Assembly (NCBI RefSeq): GCF_001277175.1
Contig: NZ_CP012257.1
Location: 1,798,001 to 1,862,000 of the forward strand
DNA from: Cronobacter universalis NCTC 9529
Lineage (GTDB): Bacteria > Pseudomonadota > Gammaproteobacteria > Enterobacterales > Enterobacteriaceae
Reading direction: 5' to 3'
DNA: 64,000 bases
The position numbers and the translations under genes are program-made. How positions within the stretch are numbered: the first letter of the stretch is position 1; each line of letters begins with the position of its first letter. A model generated the notes under the pieces. It was not told the DNA's origin. It did no database searches and saw only the letters and a program-made list of their open reading frames with translations. Shown here one piece after another: positions 24,069 to 32,090 of this stretch.

Positions 24069-24929
24069 TCATATGCCCAGAACGCGGGTTAACGCCTGTT
24101 GCGCGGCGACCAGATGCTGACCGCCGAAGAGCGTCGCGCGGTTTAACAGCGTATAGAGCTGATAAAGCGGCTGGCGTTCAAGAAAGCCGGCGGGCAGCGG
24201 CAGCACTGACTGGTAACCGTCGTAAATCTGCGGCGGCTGCTCGGGGTGCAGCGGCAGCATCGCCAGATCGCATTCGCGATCGCCCCAGTAGCAGGCCGGG
24301 TCGAAAATATACGGCCCGTCCGGTCCCAGCGCGCAGTTGCCGGACCATAAATCGCCGTGCAGCAGCGAAGGCGCGGGCTGGTGCGAAACCAGCTGTTGAT
24401 GAACCGCGTCCACTATTCTGTCGATATCGCCGAACTCCATGCCTTTTTCCGCGGCCAGCTCCAGCTGCCAGCCGATGCGTTGTTCGGCGAAAAAGCTCGC
24501 CCAGCGGCGCTGCCAGGCGTTAGGCTGCGGCGTGGTGGAGAGGTGGTTGTCGTAATCCAGACCGTACTGCGGCTGTTCGCTCCACTGGTGCAGGCGCGCC
24601 AGCTGCTGGCCCAGCAGAAAGGCGTTATGGGCGTCAAGGGGTTTCGGCGGCAGATATTCCAGCAGAAGAAAGCTATATTCACGGTCGCTGCCGACGGCGA
24701 TAACGTCCGGCACCGTGACCGTTTTACTGCGCGCCAGCAGGTTGACCTGATCGGCTTCGGCGGTAAAGCAGGGCAACAACGTCGCATCATCGCATTTCAC
24801 GAAGATAGCGCGCCCTGCCCAGTCGATTCGCCATGCGGCATGAATTTCACCGCCCGGCAGTTCGGTTCGCTGGCTGATTTCACCGGCGCCCAGCTGTTCG
24901 TTTAACAAACGCGTAATGGCATGCCACAT
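24069..24929 (-). CDS. yniA: Fructosamine kinase family protein YniA
   Basis: Ketosamine-3-kinase family enzyme, possibly deglycating proteins by phosphorylating fructosamine adducts. 286 residues, with the APH-like catalytic loop LLHGDLWSGN and the metal-binding FDPACYWGDRE. Convergent with yniB. Confidence 0.93.
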   Translation of the reverse strand: MWHAITRLLNEQLGAGEISQRTELPGGEIHAAWRIDWAGRAIFVKCDDATLLPCFTAEADQVNLLARSKTVTVPDVIAVGSDREYSFLLLEYLPPKPLDAHNAFLLGQQLARLHQWSEQPQYGLDYDNHLSTTPQPNAWQRRWASFFAEQRIGWQLELAAEKGMEFGDIDRIVDAVHQQLVSHQPAPSLLHGDLWSGNCALGPDGPYIFDPACYWGDRECDLAMLPLHPEQPPQIYDGYQSVLPLPAGFLERQPLYQLYTLLNRATLFGGQHLVAAQQALTRVLGI

Positions 24930-25026
24930 GATTACTCTCCCAGGTTTCCCGTAAAGAAAGTCAGCTTAACGCGCCCGCACGGATGAAAATCTGCGCGGGC
25001 GCACAACCTGCCGCGCACGGGCGGCG

Positions 25027-25317
25027 TTACACGGTATCGTTGTCGCGCAGCCAGGCTTCAAACGTGGTGACGGTCACCTGCGGCTTCTGGTCGAGCGCCG
25101 CCTCGCCAAGTCCTTCGGCCAGCGCAGCCACCTCGTCCTGACTGAGCGCGCTGACCAGCCCGAACGTATTGGTGCCCAGCTCGTGAATTTTGCCGTCGTC
25201 GTCGGCAAGCGTGAGCTGGAAACCGCCGCGCGTCAGGTGGTTATTCAGCTCATTAATATCGGTCAGGCTTTTCTCATGAAACGTAACGGTGACGACATAG
25301 CGGGTCACTTCACTCAT
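25027..25317 (-). CDS. ydiZ: Conserved protein YdiZ
   Basis: 96-residue cytosolic protein of unknown function with the conserved core FHEKSLTDINELNNHLTRGGF and HELGTNTFGL. The start MSEVTRYVV was preferred because AGG lies seven bases upstream; seven further in-frame residues upstream are not needed. Downstream of pfkB on the same strand, with a terminator hairpin between them. Confidence 0.82.
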   Translation of the reverse strand: MSEVTRYVVTVTFHEKSLTDINELNNHLTRGGFQLTLADDDGKIHELGTNTFGLVSALSQDEVAALAEGLGEAALDQKPQVTVTTFEAWLRDNDTV

Positions 25318-25336
25318 GGCGAACCTCATTGTCAGC

Positions 25337-25364
25337 AATAAAACGCCAGCCCGGCAGGGCTGGC
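25337..25364 (-). terminator. Terminator of pfkB
   Basis: On the minus strand GCCAGCCC / GGGCTGGC with a 4-base loop is followed by GTTTTATT. Confidence 0.75.
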
Positions 25365-25371
25365 CTGTAAG

Positions 25372-26301
25372 TTAGCGTGTCAGCCAGTGATAGATGCGAT
25401 CGGTGTTTTCCATCGAGCAGAGCCGCGTGCCCTGATTGATGGTGGCGGCGCTACCGGCGGCCACGCCGTAACGCACCATATCCAGCAGCGGGGCGTCCTG
25501 GGCCAGGCGCAGCGTCATGGCGCCGACCATGCTGTCGCCCGCGCCGACGGTGCTCTGGCTTTTCATCGGCGGCGGCACGACCTGAACGCAGTCTTTACCG
25601 TCAACGCCGAGCGCGCCCTGCGGGCCCAGCGAGACGACAACGCGGCGGGCTTTGCCTGTCTTCACCAGCTCTTCCGCCGCCTGGCGTACGTCGTCAGGCG
25701 CGGTCAGATCGCGTTTCACCAGCGCCGCCAGCTCTTTCTGGTTCGGTTTGACCAGTTCGATATCGCCAATCTCCAGCGCGGCGGCCAGCGCGTCGCCGGA
25801 GCTGTCGACAATCAGGCGAATCCCCTGCTGGCGGGCGGCTTTTATCAACTGCTGGAGTTTTTCCACGCTGACGCCAGGCGGCAGGCTGCCGCTTATCACC
25901 AGAATGGCGCCCGATTCGATCGCCAGCACTTTTTCTTCCAGCTGGCGAAGTTCATCGTCCGTAAGGGTGGCGCCAGGCATGACGAAGCGGTACTGCTCGC
26001 CGCTCGACTCGACATGCACATGAAGATTCTGGCGCGTCCAGTCGCGGGCGGAAACCGTCTCTACCACCACATGCTCATCATTGAGCAGCGAGACCAGATG
26101 TTCGCCGGTCGCGCCACCCGCGGGGAAGAGGGCGGTCGCGTTGCCGCCCAGATGGACGATTGCGCGTGCGACGTTAATACCGCCGCCGCCGGGTTCAAAC
26201 ACCGGCGCGCTACAGCGCAGTTTCCCTTCCGGATAGATTTGCGGCGTGATTGTGGCGCTGTCGAGCGAGGGCGCCAGCGTTAGCGTATAAATACGTACCA
26301 T
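25372..26301 (-). CDS. pfkB: 6-phosphofructokinase II
   Basis: Minor phosphofructokinase of the PfkB/ribokinase sugar-kinase family, phosphorylating fructose 6-phosphate in glycolysis. 309 residues as in E. coli. Signature motifs are PGGGGINVARA near residue 37 and STVGAGDSMVGAM with the catalytic Asp near residue 256. Divergent from ydiY. Confidence 0.96.
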   Translation of the reverse strand: MVRIYTLTLAPSLDSATITPQIYPEGKLRCSAPVFEPGGGGINVARAIVHLGGNATALFPAGGATGEHLVSLLNDEHVVVETVSARDWTRQNLHVHVESSGEQYRFVMPGATLTDDELRQLEEKVLAIESGAILVISGSLPPGVSVEKLQQLIKAARQQGIRLIVDSSGDALAAALEIGDIELVKPNQKELAALVKRDLTAPDDVRQAAEELVKTGKARRVVVSLGPQGALGVDGKDCVQVVPPPMKSQSTVGAGDSMVGAMTLRLAQDAPLLDMVRYGVAAGSAATINQGTRLCSMENTDRIYHWLTR

Positions 26302-26548
26302 ATCGCCTCCGTTTTTTTAGACTGCCCTAAGCGTAGCACCCGACAGCCAGACGGTGAGCGAATAACGTGCTGATTTTGCCTGAATCCCGGTTTAAATCAG
26401 ATGACGACGCTATATAAATAAAAGTTTATTTTTCAGAGTGCGCTTATTCTTAAATGTCGAAAGGAATTCATTGCTAAGCCAGAGGGCTCTTTTTATAATT
26501 CGTTACCTTTCTGTGGGCGGATTTTATTGATCCAGAGAAAAAGTTACG

Positions 26549-26571
26549 GGACCGTAATGGTCCTTTTTTTT
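26549..26571 (+). terminator. Terminator-like hairpin in the ydiY leader
   Basis: GGACC / GGTCC with the loop GTAAT is followed by eight T and lies 24 bases before the ydiY ATG, downstream of any likely promoter. It could attenuate ydiY or end a short RNA. The stem is only 5-6 base pairs. Confidence 0.5.
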
Positions 26572-26594
26572 GTTGTATGGACCTGAAAATCAAC

Positions 26595-27353
26595 ATGAAG
26601 CTTTTTAAGACAGTACCCCTGGCAATGCTGCTGGCGGGTGGCGCGCTGCTGAGCCAGCACGCGATGGCTGATAATACCGTTTTTACTGTCATGGACGATC
26701 CTTCCACCGCGAAAAAACCGTTTGAAGGTGATTTAAACGCGGGTTACCTGGCACAAACCGGCAACACCAGAAGTTCTTCTTTAACGGCTGACAGCAATCT
26801 GACCTGGTATGGCAATACCACCGCCTGGTCGCTGTGGGGCAACGCCAGCAACACCTCTTCGAACGACGAACGCTCTTCCGAGAAATATGCCGTCGGCGGA
26901 CGTAGCCGTGTGAACGTGACCGATTATGACTACCTGTTTGGCCAGGCGAGCTGGCTGACGGACCGTTATAACGGTTACCGCGAGCGCGACATCCTGACGA
27001 TGGGTTATGGTCGTCAGTTCCTGAACGGACCGGTACACAGCCTGCGTTTTGAATTCGGTCCGGGTGTGCGTTACGACGAGTACACCAACGGCGACACCAA
27101 AACCCAGGGCCTGGGTTATGCTTCCGGCATCTATACCTGGCAGCTGACTGATAACACCAAATTCACCCAAGGCGTTTCCGTGTTCGGCGCTGACGATACC
27201 ACCGTTAACTCCGAAACGGCGCTGGACGTGGCTATCAACGAGCATTTCGGTCTGAAAGTGGCATATAACGTGACCTGGAACTCCAGCCCGCCGTCGAGCG
27301 CGCCGGATCATACCGATACCCGCACTTCGGTGACGCTGGGTTACCGTATGTAA
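26595..27353 (+). CDS. ydiY: DUF481 outer-membrane beta-barrel-like protein YdiY
   Basis: 252 residues, with a signal peptide (MKLFKTVPLAMLLAGGALLSQHAMA) and alternating aromatic/polar strands typical of small outer-membrane barrels. DUF481 covers the C-terminal part, ending in an aromatic-rich GYRM. In E. coli it is described as acid- or salt-inducible, with no known function. The start was set at MKLFKT by homology rather than at the ATG six codons upstream. Confidence 0.92.
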   Translation: MKLFKTVPLAMLLAGGALLSQHAMADNTVFTVMDDPSTAKKPFEGDLNAGYLAQTGNTRSSSLTADSNLTWYGNTTAWSLWGNASNTSSNDERSSEKYAVGGRSRVNVTDYDYLFGQASWLTDRYNGYRERDILTMGYGRQFLNGPVHSLRFEFGPGVRYDEYTNGDTKTQGLGYASGIYTWQLTDNTKFTQGVSVFGADDTTVNSETALDVAINEHFGLKVAYNVTWNSSPPSSAPDHTDTRTSVTLGYRM

Positions 27354-27376
27354 GACGCTTTCGCAAAAGCGTGATA

Positions 27377-27401
27377 AAGGCTGGCGCTGCCAGCCTTTTT
27401 T
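27377..27401 (+). terminator. Terminator of ydiY
   Basis: AAGGCTGGC / GCCAGCCTT with a 3-base loop, followed by TTTTTATT. Confidence 0.85.
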
Positions 27402-27612
27402 ATTGCGCCGCTTTAGCATTGCGTGTGTTTTCACCGCCGTGGTTTATTTGTATCCCTCTTTATTTTCAATGGCCTGGAACCGTGTTCAGTTTCTTTGACG
27501 ACGCACGCCAAATAATTTGACTGTTCGAAAGTGTGATCTGGATCTACCATTTGCAGACAGGTGGTGAATAAAACGTCACCCATTTTTATGCTGCAAAAAA
27601 GAGATAATAAAG

Positions 27613-27837
27613 ATGAATACAATCAAAACCGCGACCGCCGCCCTCGCGCTGAGCGTGCTTTCCTTCAGCGCCTTTGCTGCCCCGACGACCCAGCCCTCGA
27701 ATAACGCCCCCTATGCCGGATGGCGCGCAAGCGACATTGAAGCAGGCACAAATATTCAGCCTGGCGCGGCCACGACCGGCCAGTCCATGAACGATGCGTT
27801 TAACACGCAGACGCTGGTCGCAGGCGACTGGTCCTGA
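27613..27837 (+). CDS. Small secreted protein of unknown function
   Basis: 74 residues that I do not recognise. A signal peptide is convincing (MNTIKTATAALALSVLSFSAFA, cut before APTTQ). The mature part is about 52 residues, without Cys and rich in Ala, Thr, Asn and Gly, ending NTQTLVAGDWS. AAAGAG upstream, a separate terminator downstream and ordinary codon use support a real gene. It stands alone between ydiY and proP. A periplasmic or outer-surface role is inferred from the leader only. Confidence 0.65.
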   Translation: MNTIKTATAALALSVLSFSAFAAPTTQPSNNAPYAGWRASDIEAGTNIQPGAATTGQSMNDAFNTQTLVAGDWS

Positions 27838-27878
27838 TGGAGCCCCGCTCCATAACTAATCTGTAAAAGAATCTGTAA

Positions 27879-27906
27879 AAGCCGGATCGCCCGATCCGGC
27901 TTTTTA
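27879..27906 (+). terminator. Terminator of the small secreted protein gene
   Basis: AAGCCGGATCG / CGATCCGGCTT with a 2-base apparent loop (about 4 in practice), followed by TTTATTT. A tandem 12-base repeat (27858-27881) leads into it. Confidence 0.85.
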
Positions 27907-28381
27907 TTTCTGCTCCGTTTCATCACGTTTCTTAATATTACTTAGCTGTTTTCATCGCCAGTCCGTGGCCATTCCGTGCTAATAATTTCATTCTTATCAG
28001 AATAATTCTCTGCGCCTGCAATTTTGGGGCCCTCCTGGTCGCGCTTCAGCGCAGGAAAAATATCCCTGGCGTAATCAGGTATTTTCGTCTGGTGTCAGTT
28101 TGCTTGCTAATTAAATATGCCGAATGAATGGTCTAAAACGCGATAAAATAAACTGTGAAGTTGATCGCAAATTTGTTCGCTGTTAGGGTAAAGAAGGGTC
28201 AGGCATCTGAAAACGCAGGTAAGCACATTCGGATGTGTCATTACTAACAGCGGGAAGAGATCCTGCTACGCTCTTAAAGGAAGTCCTGGAAAGATAAGGC
28301 TTCTTTATCGCTAAGGAAGCGGACTACGGAGGCGGCTTTCACCGTCAACCAAGTCAAAGAGCGAATTCAATGAGGATGGAT
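27907..28381 (+). promoter_or_regulatory. proP upstream region
   Basis: About 475 AT-rich bases without a convincing gene. It contains a CRP-like site (28154-28169), a short hairpin CACAT-TCGG-ATGTG (28212-28225 region), and TGCTACGCT at 28264-28272, which resembles an extended or sigma-S -10 element. E. coli proP has a CRP-linked P1 and a Fis/sigma-S P2 promoter; the same layout is likely here but unproven. Confidence 0.5.
28154..28169. promoter_or_regulatory. Candidate CRP site upstream of proP
   Basis: TGTGA-AGTTGA-TCGCA matches TGTGA-N6-TCACA at 9 of 10 core positions. It lies about 215 bases before the proP start. Confidence 0.6.
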
Positions 28382-29887
28382 ATGAAGCTTAAAAGAAAAA
28401 AAGTAGAACCGATCTCTCTGAGTGACGTCACGATTATTGATGATGCGAAACTTCGTAAAGCGATTACCGCAGCCTCGCTTGGTAATGCGATGGAGTGGTT
28501 TGATTTTGGTGTGTACGGCTTTGTGGCCTACGCGCTCGGCAAAGTGTTTTTCCCGGATGCCAATCCCAGCGTGCAGATGATCGCCGCGCTGGCGACATTC
28601 TCGGTTCCCTTTCTTATCCGTCCGCTCGGCGGGCTGTTCTTCGGTATGCTCGGCGATAAATATGGCCGCCAGAAGATCCTCGCGATAACCATTGTGATTA
28701 TGTCCGTCAGTACATTCTGTATCGGGCTTATTCCGTCGTATGCGTCGATCGGTATCTGGGCGCCTATCCTGCTGTTGCTGTGTAAAATGGCGCAGGGCTT
28801 CTCGGTAGGCGGCGAATATACCGGCGCGTCGATCTTCGTTGCGGAATATTCGCCGGACCGTAAGCGCGGCTTTATGGGCAGCTGGCTTGATTTCGGTTCC
28901 ATCGCGGGCTTCGTGCTCGGCGCGGGCGTGGTGGTGCTTATCTCCGCAATCCTGGGGGAAGATAACTTCCTGAGCTGGGGCTGGCGTCTGCCGTTCTTCC
29001 TGGCGCTGCCGCTGGGCCTGATTGGTCTCTATCTGCGTCACGCGCTGGAAGAGACCCCGGCGTTTCAGCAGCATGTGGATAAACTGGAGCAGGGCGATCG
29101 TGAAGGGCTTCAGCACGGCCCGAAAGTCTCCTTTAAAGAGATTGCGACGAAACACTGGCGCAGCCTGCTGGCGTGTATCGGTCTGGTGATTTCCACCAAC
29201 GTGACCTACTACATGCTGCTCACCTATATGCCGAGTTATCTGTCTCATAATCTGCACTATTCCGAAGAACACGGCGTGCTGATTATTATCGCGATTATGA
29301 TCGGCATGCTGTTTGTGCAGCCGGTGATGGGGCTGCTGAGCGACCGTTTCGGCCGCCGTCCGTTTGTTATTTTCGGCAGCGTCGCGCTGATGGTGCTGGC
29401 TATCCCGGCCTTTGTGCTGATTAACAGTAACGTGATTGGCCTGATCTTCTCCGGTCTGCTGATGCTGGCGGTGATCCTCAACTGCTTTACCGGTGTGATG
29501 GCCTCCTCGCTGCCTGCGATGTTCCCGACGCATCTGCGTTACAGCGCGCTGGCGAGCGCCTTTAATATCTCGGTCCTGATTGCCGGTCTGACGCCGACGC
29601 TGGCGGCCTGGCTGGTTGAAAGCACCGAAAATCTGATGATGCCGGCCTATTACCTGATGGTGGTGGCGGTGGTAGGACTGATTACGGGCCTGACCATGAA
29701 AGAGACCGCGAACCGTCCGCTGAAAGGCGCGACGCCTGCGGCATCGGATATCCAGGAGGCGCGCGAAATACTGCGTGAGCACCATGACAATATCGAACAG
29801 AAAATCGAAGATATTGATAAAGAGATTGCCGAGTTGCAGGAGAAGCGAACCCGTCTGGTGGATCAGCATCCTCGCATTAACGAGTAA
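28382..29887 (+). CDS. proP: Osmosensory proline/betaine:H+ symporter
   Basis: Osmotically activated importer of proline, glycine betaine and ectoine (MFS, metabolite:H+ symporter family). 501 residues with 12 membrane helices and MFS signatures (GDKYGRQKIL, GLLSDRFGRRP). The long C-terminal tail has a coiled coil (residues ~460-500, IEQKIEDIDKEIAELQEK) that tunes the osmotic set point in E. coli ProP. The ATG at 28382 has GAGG six bases upstream; two earlier in-frame ATGs are less likely. In E. coli, proP lies at a different locus. Confidence 0.93.
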   Translation: MKLKRKKVEPISLSDVTIIDDAKLRKAITAASLGNAMEWFDFGVYGFVAYALGKVFFPDANPSVQMIAALATFSVPFLIRPLGGLFFGMLGDKYGRQKILAITIVIMSVSTFCIGLIPSYASIGIWAPILLLLCKMAQGFSVGGEYTGASIFVAEYSPDRKRGFMGSWLDFGSIAGFVLGAGVVVLISAILGEDNFLSWGWRLPFFLALPLGLIGLYLRHALEETPAFQQHVDKLEQGDREGLQHGPKVSFKEIATKHWRSLLACIGLVISTNVTYYMLLTYMPSYLSHNLHYSEEHGVLIIIAIMIGMLFVQPVMGLLSDRFGRRPFVIFGSVALMVLAIPAFVLINSNVIGLIFSGLLMLAVILNCFTGVMASSLPAMFPTHLRYSALASAFNISVLIAGLTPTLAAWLVESTENLMMPAYYLMVVAVVGLITGLTMKETANRPLKGATPAASDIQEAREILREHHDNIEQKIEDIDKEIAELQEKRTRLVDQHPRINE

Positions 29888-29892
29888 AGTTA

Positions 29893-29915
29893 AAGCCCCT
29901 GCGGGGGCTTTTCTT
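29893..29915 (+). terminator. Terminator of proP
   Basis: AAGCCCC / GGGGCTT stem with a short loop, followed by TTCTTTT. Confidence 0.85.
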
Positions 29916-30093
29916 TTGGCTATTTTTGCTTCCCGTTTATTCCTTTCTGATTATTTCTTCTCCTTTAAGCCGTTTCATAATTCCGGCTTCTGCCGTTTCC
30001 CCGCGCCAGATTGTGCTCAGTAAAATCTTAATAGCTTGATTCTCAAAGTCAGAATGTGAATGATCGCCGTACACACACCAGCAATGAATAACA

Positions 30094-30543
30094 ATGAAGA
30101 CAACCCTTTTAGTTTGCTGCTTTTATCTCAGCAGCACAGTCCCTGCCAGCGCCGTGGTTCTGGGCCGCGAATATAATACCTGGTATGAAAAAGACGCGGT
30201 TTTATATGATATGACGCAGACCGCGGATGGCAGCCCGGTCATGCTGAGTATCTCCCAGGCGGGTTACCGAACGGCCAATATGGTGATTTCGTCCCTGACG
30301 GCGGGTAAATGCCCTGGCGCGGCCAGAACGCTTGAAATCAATAACGATACCGTCTCTGCCGACTATTTTTGTACTGAACAAGGTACAGAAAAGATTGAGC
30401 ACTATCTGGTTCGCGATGCCGATAAAGTCAACGCGCTGGTGGATCGGCTGCGTTCAGATTTTACGGTGATGAGCCAGAGTGAGATTAAAATCTGGGCGGC
30501 GAACATTAAAACGCCAAAATACGGTATGACGCCGCGTCTGTGA
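30094..30543 (+). CDS. Exported protein of unknown function
   Basis: 149 residues, not recognised. It begins with a probable signal peptide (MKTTLLVCCFYLSSTVPASA). The mature part has two Cys (in GKCPG and YFCTEQ, about 25 residues apart) that could form a disulfide. Domain family unknown. It stands alone between proP and ecotin with no clear operon partner. Function cannot be stated. Confidence 0.6.
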   Translation: MKTTLLVCCFYLSSTVPASAVVLGREYNTWYEKDAVLYDMTQTADGSPVMLSISQAGYRTANMVISSLTAGKCPGAARTLEINNDTVSADYFCTEQGTEKIEHYLVRDADKVNALVDRLRSDFTVMSQSEIKIWAANIKTPKYGMTPRL

Positions 30544-30651
30544 ACCAGACGGCGAGCGCAGGGCGCATAAGAGCAGCGCTGCGTAAATCCTGATTTTTAC
30601 AGTTTGTAAACCCAGCGATACAGCAGAAATGAGGTGACAGTTTGCGAATTG

Positions 30652-30696
30652 GTGACATAAATCACTGCTTATGAATAATGTATCAGTGATTGTCAC
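30652..30696. repeat. Bulged inverted repeat upstream of ecotin
   Basis: GTGAC-ATA-AATCACTG pairs with CAGTGATT-GTCAC across a 16-base loop: 13 base pairs with a 3-base bulge, followed by GGTTTTTG. It lies about 60 bases before the ecotin start. It could be a terminator for the upstream gene, an operator, or leader RNA structure. Confidence 0.55.
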
Positions 30697-30756
30697 GGTT
30701 TTTGAAATTGAATTCATTTTTTACCGTGGAGCTAAAACCTGTGGAGAACCTTCATA

Positions 30757-31266
30757 ATGAATAAAATTTCAGCGCTCATGTTAGGCCTGGTCGCGACCGG
30801 TTGCATTTCCGCCAGTGCATTCGCCGTTGAAAAAGCTTCCGAAAATATCGCGCCTTTTCCAAAAGCAGAAAAAGGCATGGTCCGCCAGGTGATCGAGTTA
30901 CCTGAGCGCCAGGATGAGTCCTCTTATAAAGTTGAGCTGGTTATTGGTCAGACGCTTGAAGTCGACTGTAATAAACATCTGCTGGGCGGAAAATTCGAGC
31001 GTAAAACGCTGGAGGGGTGGGGTTATGACTATTACGCCTTTGAGCCCGCGAAGAACGCCGACGGCTCGGTAATGTATACGTCCACCATGATGGCTTGCCC
31101 GGACGGTAAAAAAGAGAAGAAATTCGTCACCGCTAATCTCGGTGAAAATAGCCTGCTGAATTACAACAGCAAGCTGCCGGTGGTGGTGTATGCGCCTGAA
31201 AATATCGACGTGAAATACCGTCTCTGGAAAGCGGACGATACCCTCTCTGACGCCAGCAAGAAGTAA
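30757..31266 (+). CDS. eco: Ecotin, periplasmic serine protease inhibitor
   Basis: Dimeric inhibitor of trypsin-like, chymotrypsin-like and elastase-like proteases that protects enteric bacteria from host proteases. 169 residues with a signal peptide ending near AFAVE. The reactive-site sequence [15 protein letters not shown] is conserved, with P1 Met at residue 111 and the disulfide pair Cys71/Cys114. The loop between YAFE and STMM is about six residues longer than in E. coli ecotin as I recall it. Confidence 0.94.
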   Translation: MNKISALMLGLVATGCISASAFAVEKASENIAPFPKAEKGMVRQVIELPERQDESSYKVELVIGQTLEVDCNKHLLGGKFERKTLEGWGYDYYAFEPAKNADGSVMYTSTMMACPDGKKEKKFVTANLGENSLLNYNSKLPVVVYAPENIDVKYRLWKADDTLSDASKK

Positions 31267-31288
31267 GCGTAAACACGCGATTTCTGCA

Positions 31289-31322
31289 ACGTCAGACAGG
31301 CAAAGCGTCACCTGTCTGACGT
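31289..31322. repeat. Perfect 12-base inverted repeat after ecotin
   Basis: ACGTCAGACAGG and CCTGTCTGACGT flank a 10-base loop. There is no T run after it, so it is a structural hairpin or weak terminator rather than a canonical one. Confidence 0.6.
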
Positions 31323-31418
31323 AGCTTCACTGCTCCTCACCCACGCATTCTTTTTGACGATTTTTGCGCTCTGCATTAGATTTGCCTGACCCCTTAACCG
31401 GCTGACGCAGGGACGCAA

Positions 31419-31865
31419 ATGAAAATTGATTTTTCACCGCTTAATGACACGCACATTACCGCGTGCGCTCATCTCTACTGTAAGGTCTACAAAGAAACGC
31501 CCTGGTTCGAAAAGAGCGAGCCGGAGCCGGTCATTGCTTTTATCCGGGAACATCTGAACAACAATTATTTCAGGGGTTACATTGCCCGGCATGACGATAA
31601 TATCGTCGCTGTTAGCATCGGTTTCAGGAAACCGTGGCCGGGCGGCGTTGAGTATTATATTGATGAGTTTTTCGTCGATCCTGACTATCAGGGAAAGGGG
31701 GTCGGTAGCGCACTGATGAATTTCATCGCCGATCGTTCTTCAAACGAAGGATTGAATGCGATCATTCTCAACACCCATAAAGCCTATCCTTCCGATTTCT
31801 TTTACAGAAAAAACGGCTTCGACGAGCATCAGGGGCTTATTATTCTTTCCCGAACGCTTGCGTGA
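31419..31865 (+). CDS. GNAT family N-acetyltransferase
   Basis: 148 residues. The acetyl-CoA-binding motif A is clear (VDPDYQGKGVGSALMNFIAD), followed by the typical LNTHKAYPSDFFYRKNGF motif B. The family covers aminoglycoside, amino-acid and peptide acetyltransferases; the substrate cannot be read from sequence. It is close to AAC(6')-like small acetyltransferases in layout. It stands in an accessory-looking stretch next to a decayed hydrolase gene. Confidence 0.8.
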   Translation: MKIDFSPLNDTHITACAHLYCKVYKETPWFEKSEPEPVIAFIREHLNNNYFRGYIARHDDNIVAVSIGFRKPWPGGVEYYIDEFFVDPDYQGKGVGSALMNFIADRSSNEGLNAIILNTHKAYPSDFFYRKNGFDEHQGLIILSRTLA

Positions 31866-31875
31866 TATCAGCGCT

Positions 31876-32053
31876 TCAGCGCGTATTTCCTGAACGAATC
31901 AAGGCACAAATATCCTGCATCACATTGCGTGCGGTCTGACTGATGCCGCTAAGCTGAAAGAAACCATGTATCACACCGGGATAGCGTTGCGCCGTGCCGG
32001 GGATCGATGCCTCGGTATGCTGTGCAATGAATGCCTGGAACGCCAGTGCTGCA
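31876..32053 (-). pseudogene. Remnant of an alpha/beta hydrolase (C-terminal end)
   Basis: Read on the minus strand this encodes about 58 residues that include AQRYPGVIHGFFQLSG, the end of hormone-sensitive-lipase-type esterases, where the His of RYPGMxHGF is catalytic. An in-frame TAA precedes the fragment and no N-terminal part, GxSxG motif or start codon is present. It lies just downstream of the LysR gene on the same strand. Interpreted as a deletion remnant. Confidence 0.7.
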
Positions 32054-32090
32054 CTGAATGTTAATTAACGAGAACGTGATATCTCACGTG

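Noticed and set aside
27907-28370. A possible small RNA upstream of proP
   Set aside because: Short hairpins are present but there is no stem followed by a T run that would end a discrete transcript before proP.
28367-29869. Minus-strand reading frame of 500 codons over proP
   Set aside because: Antisense of a membrane protein gene, giving an implausible His/Gln/Arg-rich product.
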